Positions 45,122 through 54,827 of a stretch of 64,000 nucleotides of DNA are shown piece after piece. The stretch is from Candidatus Competibacteraceae bacterium (GTDB lineage Bacteria; Pseudomonadota; Gammaproteobacteria; Competibacterales; Competibacteraceae). Each line of letters begins with the position of its first letter. The first letter of the stretch is position 1. The stretch covers positions 1-64,000 of the forward strand of contig RXIW01000003.1 of NCBI GenBank assembly GCA_003989065.1, written 5' to 3'. A model generated the notes under the pieces. The model saw nothing but the letters and a program-made list of their open reading frames with translations, had not been told where the DNA came from and did not search any database. The position numbers were made by a program, and so were the translations under genes.

Positions 45122-46129
45122 TTAACCATGCCGCAGGACAATCTTGCCCAACTGTTGGGCAGCCAGCAGGCGCTGGTGCGCGGCGACCACCTGATCGAAC
45201 GGGAAGACCTGGTCGATGACCGGCTCGATCCGGCGCTCCGCAACAAAGCGCAGCATGGCCGCGAACTCTTCCGGTGAACCCATGGTGGAACCGATGATGT
45301 GCGCCTGGCGGAAAAACAGCTTGGCCATCTCCAGTCCAGTCGGCGGATTACCAGCGGTCGCGCCGTAGATCACCAGTCGACCGGCCGGCTTGAGCACCGC
45401 GAAGCATCCTTTGAAAGCCGCCCCTCCGGTCCCGTCGATGACCACATCCACCCCACCGGTCAGCTTGGCCAGTTGCTTGTCCCAGTCATCGGCCCGGTAG
45501 TTGACGCCGCCGGCCGCCCCCATCTGCCGGGCTTGTTCCAGCTTGGCCTCATCGCCACTGGTCACGAACGCCCGCGTCCCCAAAGCCACTGCCCACTTCA
45601 GAGCAAAGGTCGCCACACCACCGCCGATGCCGGTCACCAGCACGGTTTCCCCGGCTTGCACAGCGCCCTGGGTCACCAACGCCCGCCAGGAAGTAAGCCC
45701 GGCCAAGGGGATGGCGGCGGCCTGCTCCCAGCTCAGAAAGGCCGGCTTGGGCAACACATGGCTGGCGGGCACACAGATGTAGTCGGCGAAGGTACCGGGG
45801 TCCGGCATACCCAACACCCGAAAGCTTGGGCTGGGAAAGCGCGGATTCGCGCCCCAATCGTAGGCCGGATAGAGCATCACTTCCTGGCCGAGCCATTCCG
45901 GCGGCGCACCCGGTCCCAGTTGATCGACCACGCCGGCGCCATCCGACCCCGTGGTGCAAGGCAGTTTCATGCCTGGATACTGGCCGAAGGTAATCCAGAC
46001 ATCGCGGCGATTGAGCGCCGAGGCATGCAAGCGCACCCGGACCTGGCCAGGCCCCGGTTCCGGGGTGGCGACCTCGACGATGCGCAATTGCTCGGGACCA
46101 CCGAGCTGAGGGAGAACAACGGTTTTCAC
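45122..46129 (-). CDS. Zinc-independent medium-chain dehydrogenase/quinone oxidoreductase-like protein
   Basis: The 335-residue protein belongs to the MDR superfamily: GroES-like N-terminal domain (PGPGQVRVRLHASALNRRDVWITFGQYPG, TTGSDGAGVV) and a Rossmann domain with VLVTGIGGGVATFALKWAVALG and DVVIDGTGG. The usual catalytic Cys of zinc alcohol dehydrogenases is replaced (SALNRRDVW), so it is probably a quinone oxidoreductase/enoyl-reductase type using NADPH; the substrate is unknown. It overlaps the upstream acyltransferase gene by 4 bases (ATGA). Confidence 0.85.
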   Translation of the reverse strand: MKTVVLPQLGGPEQLRIVEVATPEPGPGQVRVRLHASALNRRDVWITFGQYPGMKLPCTTGSDGAGVVDQLGPGAPPEWLGQEVMLYPAYDWGANPRFPSPSFRVLGMPDPGTFADYICVPASHVLPKPAFLSWEQAAAIPLAGLTSWRALVTQGAVQAGETVLVTGIGGGVATFALKWAVALGTRAFVTSGDEAKLEQARQMGAAGGVNYRADDWDKQLAKLTGGVDVVIDGTGGAAFKGCFAVLKPAGRLVIYGATAGNPPTGLEMAKLFFRQAHIIGSTMGSPEEFAAMLRFVAERRIEPVIDQVFPFDQVVAAHQRLLAAQQLGKIVLRHG

Positions 46130-47301
46130 GGGGTAGCTTCCTTCAGGTCATTTCGGTTTTTTCGCAGCCAGGCGATGACGTTTTCCCGCCGCCGCATGAT
46201 CGGCCATTCGAATGTGCGATAGACCAGCGCGGACAGCAGATAGCTCCCCGCGATCATCAACGCCATGCAGCATAAAACACCGAGATTCGGACTATCTGCA
46301 AAATAGCGGGGGAACACCAAAGTCTGGATTATGTTGTAAATCAAAAAGTTCGACAGATACATGGAATACGACCACAGCGCCGTTTTCCGCAACAGACCAC
46401 CGATCGAAGTCCGCTCGGCCAACTTCAGCTCCAACATCCAGGGCACGATCAGCATGAAGCCCAGGGAAGTGACGCTGAATTCGACCGTCTTGAGGAAATA
46501 GCTGTGATCGAAATCCAGTCGGAAATAGCCCAGCAGGGAAATCGCCAGACAGATCACACCCAGCCCACACAAGGGTTTCTGCCAACGCCCGCGCCAGATG
46601 CGGTCGATGAACCAAGACAGGTAGATGCCATACATCAGCGCATCGAGCCGGAAGATCACCACCTTGCGGATTCCTCCATCCCAGGACAGGGCCGGATCGA
46701 GCGCAGCATCGACCAGACGCAGCACGGTCGGCCCCAGGAACAGCAGAGCTCCCGCCGTCAGATAGGCGGTCGCGGGCTGCAAACGCACCTTGCGCAGCAG
46801 CACGATCGCCAGCGGAAACAGCAGGTAGAAATATTCCTCCACTGCCAGACTCCAGGACTCGGGGAAAAAAGCCGGATGGGGCCAAGCCAGATTCTGGGAG
46901 AAAATCAGATAGTAAGCCCATGATTCCGGCCAAGTCGCATACTGAAAGAAATACCACAGCAGATTCAGCGCCAGGAACAGCAGGTAACACGGCAGGGTTC
47001 GGAACCAGCGTCGAATCCAGAACGACAGCAACCAATGGTCCGCCCCGGACCCAACCCACTCGCGGATGATCCGCCCGATCAGAAACCCGCTCAGGATGAA
47101 AAACAGCTCCACGCCCCAAAAGCCGCAGAAGTAGCTGATCTGCTTGACGGTCGCCGCCTCCGGCGCAAGCTGGATCACGAAGAACAGCGCATGGCAGCTC
47201 ACCACCAACAGGATGGCGGCGGCCCGCAACACGTCGAGACCGTAGTTGCGACCGAGCTGGCGCGGTTCGCCTTCGCGCGCATCCGGCAAGGGAACGGGCA
47301 T
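46126..47301 (-). CDS. Acyltransferase family 3 membrane protein (OafA-like)
   Basis: These proteins O-acylate surface polysaccharides or other extracytoplasmic targets. The protein (391 residues from the ATG at 47301; a TTG six codons upstream is possible) has about ten membrane helices, the opening LDVLRAAAILLVVSCHALFF with the conserved Arg and His, FWGVELFFILSGFLIGRII and SWSLAVEEYFYLLFPLAI. No C-terminal SGNH domain is present. The target is unknown. The gene is cotranscribed with the downstream oxidoreductase (ATGA overlap). Confidence 0.88.
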   Translation of the reverse strand: MPVPLPDAREGEPRQLGRNYGLDVLRAAAILLVVSCHALFFVIQLAPEAATVKQISYFCGFWGVELFFILSGFLIGRIIREWVGSGADHWLLSFWIRRWFRTLPCYLLFLALNLLWYFFQYATWPESWAYYLIFSQNLAWPHPAFFPESWSLAVEEYFYLLFPLAIVLLRKVRLQPATAYLTAGALLFLGPTVLRLVDAALDPALSWDGGIRKVVIFRLDALMYGIYLSWFIDRIWRGRWQKPLCGLGVICLAISLLGYFRLDFDHSYFLKTVEFSVTSLGFMLIVPWMLELKLAERTSIGGLLRKTALWSYSMYLSNFLIYNIIQTLVFPRYFADSPNLGVLCCMALMIAGSYLLSALVYRTFEWPIMRRRENVIAWLRKNRNDLKEATP

Positions 47302-47716
47302 CGCGGACAACTCAGACAAGGGGGGAGTTCCTTTTCTCGATCCTGTCCGTCCGGCGCGGACGCAGGCGGGTTTGGATGAATGAGGCAGGTTTCATGGGCT
47401 TCGAGCGACGCCGACCGGGTGTCATCGTTTGGCTGGAGCGAGGCTCCGACAACCGGATCAACGGCAGTGGACGCCGACGGTTGGTCGGCCATGATACCCA
47501 GTTTGCCTCGGCGGCGGCAGCGGATCGTGCGCAGCAATTTACGCAGCCTTGCGTTCACTTCCAGTCAAAATGTTCTAACTTTAGTAAGCGAGCGTTGCCG
47601 GTGGCGATCCCACACATAAGAACAATTCCGGCCCACGGTGCTGGCAACCACTGAATTTTCCGCCGCATGGCGGAGATAGCCTTCACCAACTTTCAATTGA
47701 CCACCAGAGATGCACG
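47302..47716. other. Divergent intergenic region, no gene recognised
   Basis: About 415 bases separate the acyltransferase start from the GltD-like gene. Short frames on both strands show no family resemblance or good ribosome-binding sites. From about 47560 the sequence becomes more AT-rich, as expected for the promoter of the redox module. Just before the downstream ATG lies GACCACCA (47699-47706), a weaker match (one G-U pair) to the sRNA block UGGUGGUU. Confidence 0.3.
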
Positions 47717-49354
47717 ATGACTGACAAGCCCATCAACATGACGCGCCCGCTGGACCTCACGCACGAAAAGCGCAACGTTGGCCCACAGCGTATCCAGCGA
47801 CCGATCTATTCGGACCTGCTACCGACCTGCAACAACGCCTGTCCGGCAGGCGAGAATATCCAGGCGTGGCTGGCGCTCGCCCAAGAGGGGCGCTTCAAGG
47901 AAGCTTGGCAGAGCCTGACCGAAAACAACCCCATGCCGGCCATCCACGGCCGGGTGTGCTACCACCCGTGCGAGTCGGCCTGCAACCGCGGCAAACTGGA
48001 TGCCTCGGTCAGCATTCACGCGGTCGAGCGCTTCCTGGGCGACATGGCCCTGCAGGAAAACTGGCAGTTCGAGGTGACCACGCCGACCAGCGGCAAGCGA
48101 GTGCTGGTGGTGGGAGCCGGCCCCAGCGGCCTGTCCGCCGCCTATCATTTGGCCCGCATGGGCCACAGCGTCGAAATCCACGAAGCCGGGCCGATGTCCG
48201 GCGGCATGATGCACTTCGGCATCCCGGCCTACCGCTTGCCGCGCGACATACTGGACGCCGAAGCCAAGCGCATCGAGAACATGGGCGTCAAGATCGTCCT
48301 CAACCACCGGGTGGACGACCTGGAGGCCGAGAAGGCGGCGGGCAACTTCGACGCCATATTCGTGGCGGTCGGCGCGCACATCAGCAAGCGCACCGAGATT
48401 CCGGCGCGCGACGCCGGCAAGATGTTGGATGCGGTCAGCTTCCTCAAGGACGTGGAAACCGGCAATCCGCCGAAGCTAGGTCGCCGGGTCGCCATCTACG
48501 GCGGTGGCAACACCGCCATGGACGCCGCCCGCGTCGCTAAGCGCCTCGGTTACGAGCCGCTGATCATCTATCGCCGCGACCGCGAGCATATGCCGGCCCA
48601 CTCCTTCGAAGCCGACGAGGCGCTGGAGGAGGATGTCAAGTTCCACTGGCTGCGCACTATCAAGAACATCGACCAGACCACCTTCACGGTCGAGGTGATG
48701 GAAGTCGACGAAAAAGGCCGGCCGCGCCCGACCGGTCAGCTCGAAACACTGGAAGCCGATGCGCTGATCCTGGCACTTGGGCAGGATGTGGACACCAGCT
48801 TCATGACCAAGATGCCGGGTGTGGAGATCAAGAGCGACGGCGTGGTGGTGGTCGACGATCAGATGATGACCGGCTATCCCGGCCTGTTCGCCGGCGGCGA
48901 CATGGTGCCCTCCGATCGAACCGTCACCATCGGTGTCGGCCACGGCAAGAAAGCCGCGCGCCACATCGACGCCTGGCTGCGCGGCGGGAGCTACGCCAAG
49001 CCGCCCAAACACGACCTGGCCACCTTCGACAAGTTGCACGTCTGGTACTACACCGACGCCGCCCAGCGTCCGCAGAGTCATCTGGACATGAAACGGCGCA
49101 TCAGCGGCTTCGAGGAAGTCGTCTCCGGCCTGAGTCAGAAGGAGGCGCTGTACGAGGCCAAGCGCTGCCTGTCCTGCGGCAACTGCTACGAGTGCGACGG
49201 CTGCTACGGCTCTTGTCCCGAAGACGCCATCATCAAACTGGGACCGGGCCTGCGCTATCGCCACGACTACGACCTCTGCACCGGTTGCGCGGTGTGCTTC
49301 GAGCAGTGCCCGTGCCACGCCATCGAAATGGTTCCCGAGCCGGCCGGAGAGTAA
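47717..49354 (+). CDS. GltD/PreT-like NAD(P)H oxidoreductase with C-terminal 2[4Fe-4S] domain
   Basis: The 545-residue flavoprotein resembles the glutamate synthase small subunit and the PreT part of dihydropyrimidine dehydrogenase. The N-terminal Fe-S domain has CNNACPAGENIQAWL and CYHPCESACNRG; FAD and NAD(P) sites are VVGAGPSGLSAAYHLARMG and IYGGGNTAMDAARVA; PGLFAGGDMV closes the FAD domain. The C-terminal extension has ferredoxin motifs starting CLSCGNCYECDGCYGSCP and CTGCAVCFEQCP. No glutamate synthase large subunit is present. Position before nifJ suggests that it moves electrons between NAD(P)H and ferredoxin or NifJ. The call of electron partner is inference. Confidence 0.88.
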   Translation: MTDKPINMTRPLDLTHEKRNVGPQRIQRPIYSDLLPTCNNACPAGENIQAWLALAQEGRFKEAWQSLTENNPMPAIHGRVCYHPCESACNRGKLDASVSIHAVERFLGDMALQENWQFEVTTPTSGKRVLVVGAGPSGLSAAYHLARMGHSVEIHEAGPMSGGMMHFGIPAYRLPRDILDAEAKRIENMGVKIVLNHRVDDLEAEKAAGNFDAIFVAVGAHISKRTEIPARDAGKMLDAVSFLKDVETGNPPKLGRRVAIYGGGNTAMDAARVAKRLGYEPLIIYRRDREHMPAHSFEADEALEEDVKFHWLRTIKNIDQTTFTVEVMEVDEKGRPRPTGQLETLEADALILALGQDVDTSFMTKMPGVEIKSDGVVVVDDQMMTGYPGLFAGGDMVPSDRTVTIGVGHGKKAARHIDAWLRGGSYAKPPKHDLATFDKLHVWYYTDAAQRPQSHLDMKRRISGFEEVVSGLSQKEALYEAKRCLSCGNCYECDGCYGSCPEDAIIKLGPGLRYRHDYDLCTGCAVCFEQCPCHAIEMVPEPAGE

Positions 49355-49447
49355 CGGACCTCCACCCTCGCCCCCGGTGGGCGAGGCGTCTCATTGATCC
49401 AGTATCCACCGCCCCCGGCTACGGCGGGCCTAGAGAAGAGAAGCGCA

Positions 49448-52400
49448 ATGACCGAACGGCAAGTCACCACCATTGACGGTAACGAAGCGGCAGCCTACGT
49501 CGCCTACCGGGTCAACGAAGTCTGTACCATCTATCCCATCACGCCCTCCTCGACCATGGCCGAACTGGCCGACCAGTGGGCGGCGGAAGGCATCAAGAAC
49601 ATCTGGGGCACCGTGCCCCTGGTCATGGAGATGCAGCACGAAGGCGGCGCGGCCGGCGCGGCCCACGGCGCCCTGCAAACCGGTGCGCTGACCACGACCT
49701 TCACCGCATCGCAGGGGCTCATGCTGATGATCCCCAACATGTACAAGATCGCCGGCGAACTGACCTCGGCAGTGTTCCACGTCGCCGCCCGCTCCCTGGC
49801 GACCCAGGGCCTGTCCATCTTCGGCGACCATCAGGACGTCATGGCGGTGCGCCCGACCGGCTTCTGCATGCTGGCCTCCAGCTCGGTGCAGGAAGCGCAC
49901 GACATGGCGCTGATCGCCCAGGCCGCCACGCTGGAAGCGCGGGTGCCCTTCATCCACTTCTTCGACGGCTTCCGCACCTCGCACGAGGTCAACAAGCTCA
50001 CCTTGCTGACCGACGACGAGATGCGGGCCATGATCCGCGACGATCTGGTGCTGGCCCACCGCGCCCGGGCGCTCAATCCCGACCGGCCGTTCATTCGCGG
50101 CACCGCCCAGAATCCTGACGTCTACTTCCAGAGCCGCGAAACGGTCAACCCGTTCTACGCCAAGGTGCCGGAGATCGTGCAGGCGGCCATGGACAAGTTC
50201 GCCGGCATCACCGGTCGCACCTATCATCTGTTCGACTACTTCGGCGATCCGCAGGCCGAACGGGTGATCATCCTGATGGGTTCCGGCACCGAAACCGCCC
50301 GCGAGACTGCCGCCCATCTCAATCAGCACGGCGAACGGGTGGGCGTAGTCCAGATCCGGCTGTGCCAACCGTTGTCGGCTCCCGATTTCCTGGCCACCCT
50401 GCCGGCCAGCGTCAAATCCATCGCGGTGCTGGAGCGCACCAAGGAACCCAGCGCCAGCGGCGAACCGTTGTATCTGGAAATCGTCAACCTGCTGATGGAA
50501 GCTCACGCCGCCGGCACCCTGCCGACGCCGGCGCTGCCGCGCATCATTGGTGGCCGCTACGGACTGTCGTCCAAAGAATTCACCCCGGCCATGTGCAAGA
50601 CGGTGTTCGACGAGCTGCGCAAGAACCAGCCCAAGAACCACTTCACCGTCGGCATCGTCGACGATGTGGCGCACACCAGCCTGGACGTGGATCCGAGCTT
50701 CGACATCGAGTCCCACAAAGTGGTACGCGCCATGTTCTTCGGACTGGGGGCGGACGGCACGGTCGGGGCTAACAAAAACTCGATCAAAATCATCGGCGAC
50801 GACCCGGAATTCTTTGCGCAGGGTTATTTCGTCTACGACTCCAAGAAGTCCGGTTCGCAGACGGTTTCGCACCTGCGCTTCGGCCCCGATCCGATCCGCG
50901 CGCCCTATCTGGTGCAATCGGCCAACTTCATCGGCGTTCACCAATTCAACTTCCTGGATCGGGGCGACGTGCTGAAACGGGCCGCGCCGGGCGCGGTGGT
51001 GCTGCTCAACACCAGCCCGCACGAACCCGAAGAAGCCTGGGACCGGATTCCGCGCCCGGTGCAGGAAGAAATCATCGCCAAGAAGCTGGAAATCTACGGC
51101 ATCAACGCCGAAAAGGTGGCCCGCGACAACGGCATGGGGACGCGGATCAACACCATCATGCAGACCTGCTTCTTCGCCATCTCCAAGGTGCTGCCGCGCG
51201 ACAAAGCCATCGACAAGATCAAGTACTCGATCAAGAAGAGCTATATGCGCAAAGGCGAGGAGGTGGTGCGCAAGAACTTCGTGGCGGTCGATAACACCCT
51301 GGTCAACCTGCGTCAGATCGCGGTACCGGCCCAGGCGACCAGCACCCGCCAGCTGCCGCCGGTCGTGCCGGCCGCCGCGCCGGCCTTCGTGCAGAACGTC
51401 ACTGCCATGATGATGGCCGGTCGCGGCGACGAATTGCCGGTCAGCGCCCTACCGATCGACGGCACCTATCCCAGCGGCACCACCAAGTGGGAGAAGCGCA
51501 ATATTTCCAACTTCGTGCCGATCTGGGAGCCGAACATCTGCATCCAGTGCGGTAACTGCAGCATGGTCTGTCCGCACGGCGTCATCCGCTCGAAGTTCTA
51601 CAACGAAGTCGGGCTGGCCGACGCGCCGCAGGCGTTCAAGACCGCGCCCATCGACGCCCGCGGCTTCCCGGAAATCCGCTACACCCTGCAGGTCTACCTG
51701 GAAGACTGTACCGGCTGCGGTCTGTGCGTCGAGGTCTGTCCGGCCAAGAGTAAGGAACAGGCCAACCGTAAGGCCATCAACATGGCGCACAAGGAACCGG
51801 TGCTGGAAAACGAGCGGGCCAATATCACCTTCTTCGAGACCCTGCCCGAGGTGGACCGCGGTCGGGTGGATTTCTCGACGGTGCGCGGCGTGCAGTTCCT
51901 GCCCCCGCTGTTCGAGTTCTCCGGAGCCTGCGCCGGCTGTGGCGAAACGCCCTATCTCAAGCTGCTGTCGCAGCTGTTCGGTGACCGCCTGCTGGTGGCC
52001 AACGCCACCGGCTGTTCCTCCATCTACGGCGGCAATCTGCCGACCACACCGTGGTCGGTCAATAGCGAAGGCCGTGGTCCGGCCTGGTCGAACTCGCTGT
52101 TCGAGGACAATGCCGAGTTCGGGCTGGGCTTCCGTCTGACCGCCGACAAGCATCTGACCTATGCCCAGGAGTTGCTGCGGGCATTGGCCCCGCAGATCGG
52201 CGAAGATCTGGTCGACGATCTGATCAACGCCGAACAGGTCACCGAGACCGACGTCCGCCGCCAGCGCGGCCGAGTGGCCGAACTGAAGCAGCGCCTGAAG
52301 GAACTGCCCGACCCGCGGGTCCAGCATCTGTTGTCGATCGCCGATCAGCTGGTGCGCCGCAGCGTCTGGATCGTCGGCGGCGACGGCTGGGCCTACGACA

Positions 52401-53032
52401 TCGGTTCCTCCGGCGTCGACCACGTGCTAGCCAGCGGCCGCGACATCAACATCCTGGTGCTGGACACCGAGGTGTATTCCAACACCGGCGGCCAGATGTC
52501 GAAATCGACCCCGCTGGGCGCCGTCGCCAAATTCGCCGCCGCTGGCAAGCAGATCGGCAAGAAGGACGTAGCCCTGCAGGCCATTTCCTACGGCAACGTG
52601 TTCGTGGCGCGGGTGGCGCTGGGGGCCAATCCGCAACAGACCCTGCTGGCCTTCCGCGAAGCCGAAGCCTATCCAGGGCCATCGCTGATCCTGGCCTATA
52701 GCCACTGCATCGCCCACGGCATCAACATGCAGCGCGGCCTCGATCAACAGCATCTGGCGGTGGAAAGCGGGCACTGGCCGCTGGTCCGCTACAACCCGGC
52801 GGTGCGCGAATCCGGCGAGAACCCGTTCATCCTCGATTCGGGACGGCCGAAGATCCCGCTCAAGCAGTACGCCTACAACGAGGTGCGCTACAAGGTCCTG
52901 GCCCACACCAATCCCCAAGAGGCCGAGCATCTGATGGAGCTGGGCCAGCAGGCGATCAACCAGCGTTGGTCGGTCTACGAGGAAATGGCGGCCCGTGGTG
53001 GCGCGACATTCCAGCCGAAGTTCAAACCATAA
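49448..53032 (+). CDS. nifJ: Pyruvate:ferredoxin (flavodoxin) oxidoreductase
   Basis: This enzyme oxidises pyruvate to acetyl-CoA + CO2 with reduction of ferredoxin, or runs in reverse. The single-chain protein has 1194 residues from the ATG at 49448. Domains in order: pyrimidine-binding domain (CTIYPITPSSTMAELAD), a transketolase-C-like domain, the gamma domain (DPIRAPYLV), EKR region, two ferredoxin clusters (CIQCGNCSMVCP, CTGCGLCVEVCP), and the TPP domain with a proximal cluster (CAGCGETPYLKLL) and GDGWAYDIGSSG and NTGGQMSKSTP. All motifs are intact. Purine-rich GAGAAGAGAAG precedes the start. It would supply reduced ferredoxin to Rnf. Confidence 0.96.
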   Translation: MTERQVTTIDGNEAAAYVAYRVNEVCTIYPITPSSTMAELADQWAAEGIKNIWGTVPLVMEMQHEGGAAGAAHGALQTGALTTTFTASQGLMLMIPNMYKIAGELTSAVFHVAARSLATQGLSIFGDHQDVMAVRPTGFCMLASSSVQEAHDMALIAQAATLEARVPFIHFFDGFRTSHEVNKLTLLTDDEMRAMIRDDLVLAHRARALNPDRPFIRGTAQNPDVYFQSRETVNPFYAKVPEIVQAAMDKFAGITGRTYHLFDYFGDPQAERVIILMGSGTETARETAAHLNQHGERVGVVQIRLCQPLSAPDFLATLPASVKSIAVLERTKEPSASGEPLYLEIVNLLMEAHAAGTLPTPALPRIIGGRYGLSSKEFTPAMCKTVFDELRKNQPKNHFTVGIVDDVAHTSLDVDPSFDIESHKVVRAMFFGLGADGTVGANKNSIKIIGDDPEFFAQGYFVYDSKKSGSQTVSHLRFGPDPIRAPYLVQSANFIGVHQFNFLDRGDVLKRAAPGAVVLLNTSPHEPEEAWDRIPRPVQEEIIAKKLEIYGINAEKVARDNGMGTRINTIMQTCFFAISKVLPRDKAIDKIKYSIKKSYMRKGEEVVRKNFVAVDNTLVNLRQIAVPAQATSTRQLPPVVPAAAPAFVQNVTAMMMAGRGDELPVSALPIDGTYPSGTTKWEKRNISNFVPIWEPNICIQCGNCSMVCPHGVIRSKFYNEVGLADAPQAFKTAPIDARGFPEIRYTLQVYLEDCTGCGLCVEVCPAKSKEQANRKAINMAHKEPVLENERANITFFETLPEVDRGRVDFSTVRGVQFLPPLFEFSGACAGCGETPYLKLLSQLFGDRLLVANATGCSSIYGGNLPTTPWSVNSEGRGPAWSNSLFEDNAEFGLGFRLTADKHLTYAQELLRALAPQIGEDLVDDLINAEQVTETDVRRQRGRVAELKQRLKELPDPRVQHLLSIADQLVRRSVWIVGGDGWAYDIGSSGVDHVLASGRDINILVLDTEVYSNTGGQMSKSTPLGAVAKFAAAGKQIGKKDVALQAISYGNVFVARVALGANPQQTLLAFREAEAYPGPSLILAYSHCIAHGINMQRGLDQQHLAVESGHWPLVRYNPAVRESGENPFILDSGRPKIPLKQYAYNEVRYKVLAHTNPQEAEHLMELGQQAINQRWSVYEEMAARGGATFQPKFKP

Positions 53033-53107
53033 GGGCTCCTGGGGTCGCCGGTGGAGTCGCGCCGGCGGCGCCCGCCATCCAATCTCGCAGAAATCGAAGG
53101 AACCATC

Positions 53108-54109
53108 ATGGACTTACGAACCACCTACATGGGGATCGAGCTGCAACATCCCATCGTGGCATCGGCCTCACCGCTGTCCGCCAGCGTAGCCAACATCAAG
53201 CGTCTCGAAGACGCCGGCGCCTCGGCCGTGGTCATGTTCTCGCTGTTCGAAGAGCAGCTGCGCCACGAAAGCGCCTCGCTGGAATACCTGATGACCGCCG
53301 GCACCGAGAGCTTCGCCGAGTCGCTGAGTTATTTCCCGGAGATCGAGGACTACACAGTCGGTCCAGACAGTTATCTGGAATTGCTGCGGCAGGCGTCCAA
53401 CGCGGTCGATATCCCGATCATCGGCAGTCTGAATGGAATCACCAACACCGGCTGGATCGAGTATGCCCAGCTGATGCAGGAAGCGGGCGCCAAGGGCATC
53501 GAGCTGAACATCTACTACATCCCCGCCGACCTGACCACCAGCGGCCGCGAGGTCGAAGAGCGCTACATCGAGATCGTCAAGGCGGTCAAGGCGGCGGTGA
53601 CGGTGCCGGTCGCGGTCAAGCTCAGCCCCTTCTTCAGCGCCATCGGCTCGATGGCCAAGGCGCTGGACGATGCCGGGGCCGACGGCCTGGTGCTGTTCAA
53701 CCGCTTCTATCAGCCCGATTTCGATCTGGACACGCTGGAGGTCGCCCCGAACCTGCAATTGAGCGCGTCGGACGAAATTCGCCTGCCCCTGTTATGGATC
53801 GCGGTGCTGTACGGTAGGCTGCGGGCCTCGCTGGCAGCGACCCGCGGCGTGCACACGCCAGTGGAAGTGGTCAAGTATCTGATGGCGGGCGCGGACGCGG
53901 TGATGACCACCTCGGCCCTGCTCAAGAACGGCATCGACTATCTCACCACGCTGCGCGATGGCCTGAAAGCCTGGATGGAGATGCGCCATTACGACTCGGT
54001 GGCGCAGATGAAGGGCTCGATGAGCCAGCGCAACGTCGCCGACCCCACCGCCTTCGAACGCGCCAACTACATCAAGACCCTGGAAAGCTACCGGAGCGAT
54101 TATAGCTAG
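53108..54109 (+). CDS. Dihydroorotate dehydrogenase-like flavoprotein (PreA-like)
   Basis: The 333-residue protein is an FMN TIM barrel of the dihydroorotate-dehydrogenase-like group, related to PreA but without its C-terminal ferredoxin domain. It begins MDLRTTYMGIELQHPIVASASPLS; the region where PyrD has a catalytic Ser/Cys reads ELNIYYIPADLTTSG, so the active base is not obvious. KLSPFFSAIGSM and YLMAGADAVMTTSALL bind FMN phosphate in relatives. GAAGGA precedes the ATG at 53108. It is the last gene of the GltD-like/nifJ module. It is unlikely to be the pyrimidine-synthesis PyrD. Confidence 0.88.
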   Translation: MDLRTTYMGIELQHPIVASASPLSASVANIKRLEDAGASAVVMFSLFEEQLRHESASLEYLMTAGTESFAESLSYFPEIEDYTVGPDSYLELLRQASNAVDIPIIGSLNGITNTGWIEYAQLMQEAGAKGIELNIYYIPADLTTSGREVEERYIEIVKAVKAAVTVPVAVKLSPFFSAIGSMAKALDDAGADGLVLFNRFYQPDFDLDTLEVAPNLQLSASDEIRLPLLWIAVLYGRLRASLAATRGVHTPVEVVKYLMAGADAVMTTSALLKNGIDYLTTLRDGLKAWMEMRHYDSVAQMKGSMSQRNVADPTAFERANYIKTLESYRSDYS

Positions 54110-54170
54110 GCGGCCATCGCCGATCCGGTGACTAGGTAAGGTTGATTGACCTCATCGCTTGGAGGTCCTA

Positions 54171-54200
54171 AAGGGATTGCAGGAGCAATCCCTTTTTTTA
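54171..54200 (+). terminator. Terminator of the nifJ module
   Basis: A 10-bp perfect stem, AAGGGATTGC (54171-54180) with GCAATCCCTT (54185-54194) and an AGGA loop, is followed by a run of T to 54199. It lies 62 bases after the DHOD-like stop codon. On the minus strand the flanking AA is short, so it acts mainly on the plus strand. Confidence 0.9.
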
Positions 54201-54284
54201 TGCGCTGCGGCAAAAGGCCGCACGCATTCACGTAGCAGCTTGCCCAGAGCGAATCGGTCATCCGTCGGGGTGGCAAACCGACGT

Positions 54285-54725
54285 TCAGCCGGCCACCGCG
54301 CCGGGCAACGGATGGCCGTCGTCGTCCAGCAGGATGTCCACCCATTCGTCACGGGAAATCCGGCGCAAGTCGATGATCGACCAGGGAATCAGGATCATCG
54401 CCGCCAGAATCCAGGCGATGAGATGCCAGATCCAGCCGCCGCCGGGAATGAAGGTCCCGGCCGCGACGAAAAAGCCGGTGACCCCATAAAATCGGTAGGC
54501 AGCCTGTTGGGTGTAGTGACCCACCTTGGGATCGGGATGGTGCCGGTTCATGGCGTAAACCAGCATCGAAGCGCCAAACCAGAAGATCAGCAGGGGGAAA
54601 GGGATCAAAATCGCGATCAGGTTGCCGTAATTCATCAGAGCGGCCGCTCGTTTGGCGGACGAGGCGCGCGCCACCTTGCCGATGACGGTCTCTTCGCTTT
54701 GCTCCAATGGCTCCAGGATGTGCAT
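54285..54725 (-). CDS. Conserved membrane protein of unknown function
   Basis: The 146-residue protein has an N-terminal cytoplasmic part rich in charged residues, then three hydrophobic segments: IAILIPFPLLIFWFGASMLVYA, YGVTGFFVAAGTFI and WHLIAWILAAMILIPWSIIDL. HHPDPKVGHYTQQAAYRFYG links the first two and holds several His. It ends with a charged tail RRISRDEWVDILLDDDGHP. I do not recognise the family. It is transcribed toward the nifJ terminator, divergent from comF. Confidence 0.7.
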   Translation of the reverse strand: MHILEPLEQSEETVIGKVARASSAKRAAALMNYGNLIAILIPFPLLIFWFGASMLVYAMNRHHPDPKVGHYTQQAAYRFYGVTGFFVAAGTFIPGGGWIWHLIAWILAAMILIPWSIIDLRRISRDEWVDILLDDDGHPLPGAVAG

Positions 54726-54827
54726 GATCGAAATCCTTCAAGTGGGAAGCGGGCATGGTTGTTATCGTTCCCGTGCATGTTCGGAAACTCGCCCAACCTT
54801 GTCAATCGACGGGCGCAACCCGTGACC

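Noticed and set aside
47199-47558. 120-codon minus-strand frame overlapping the acyltransferase start region
   Set aside because: Runs out of frame through the N-terminus of a well-recognised acyltransferase and has no family resemblance.
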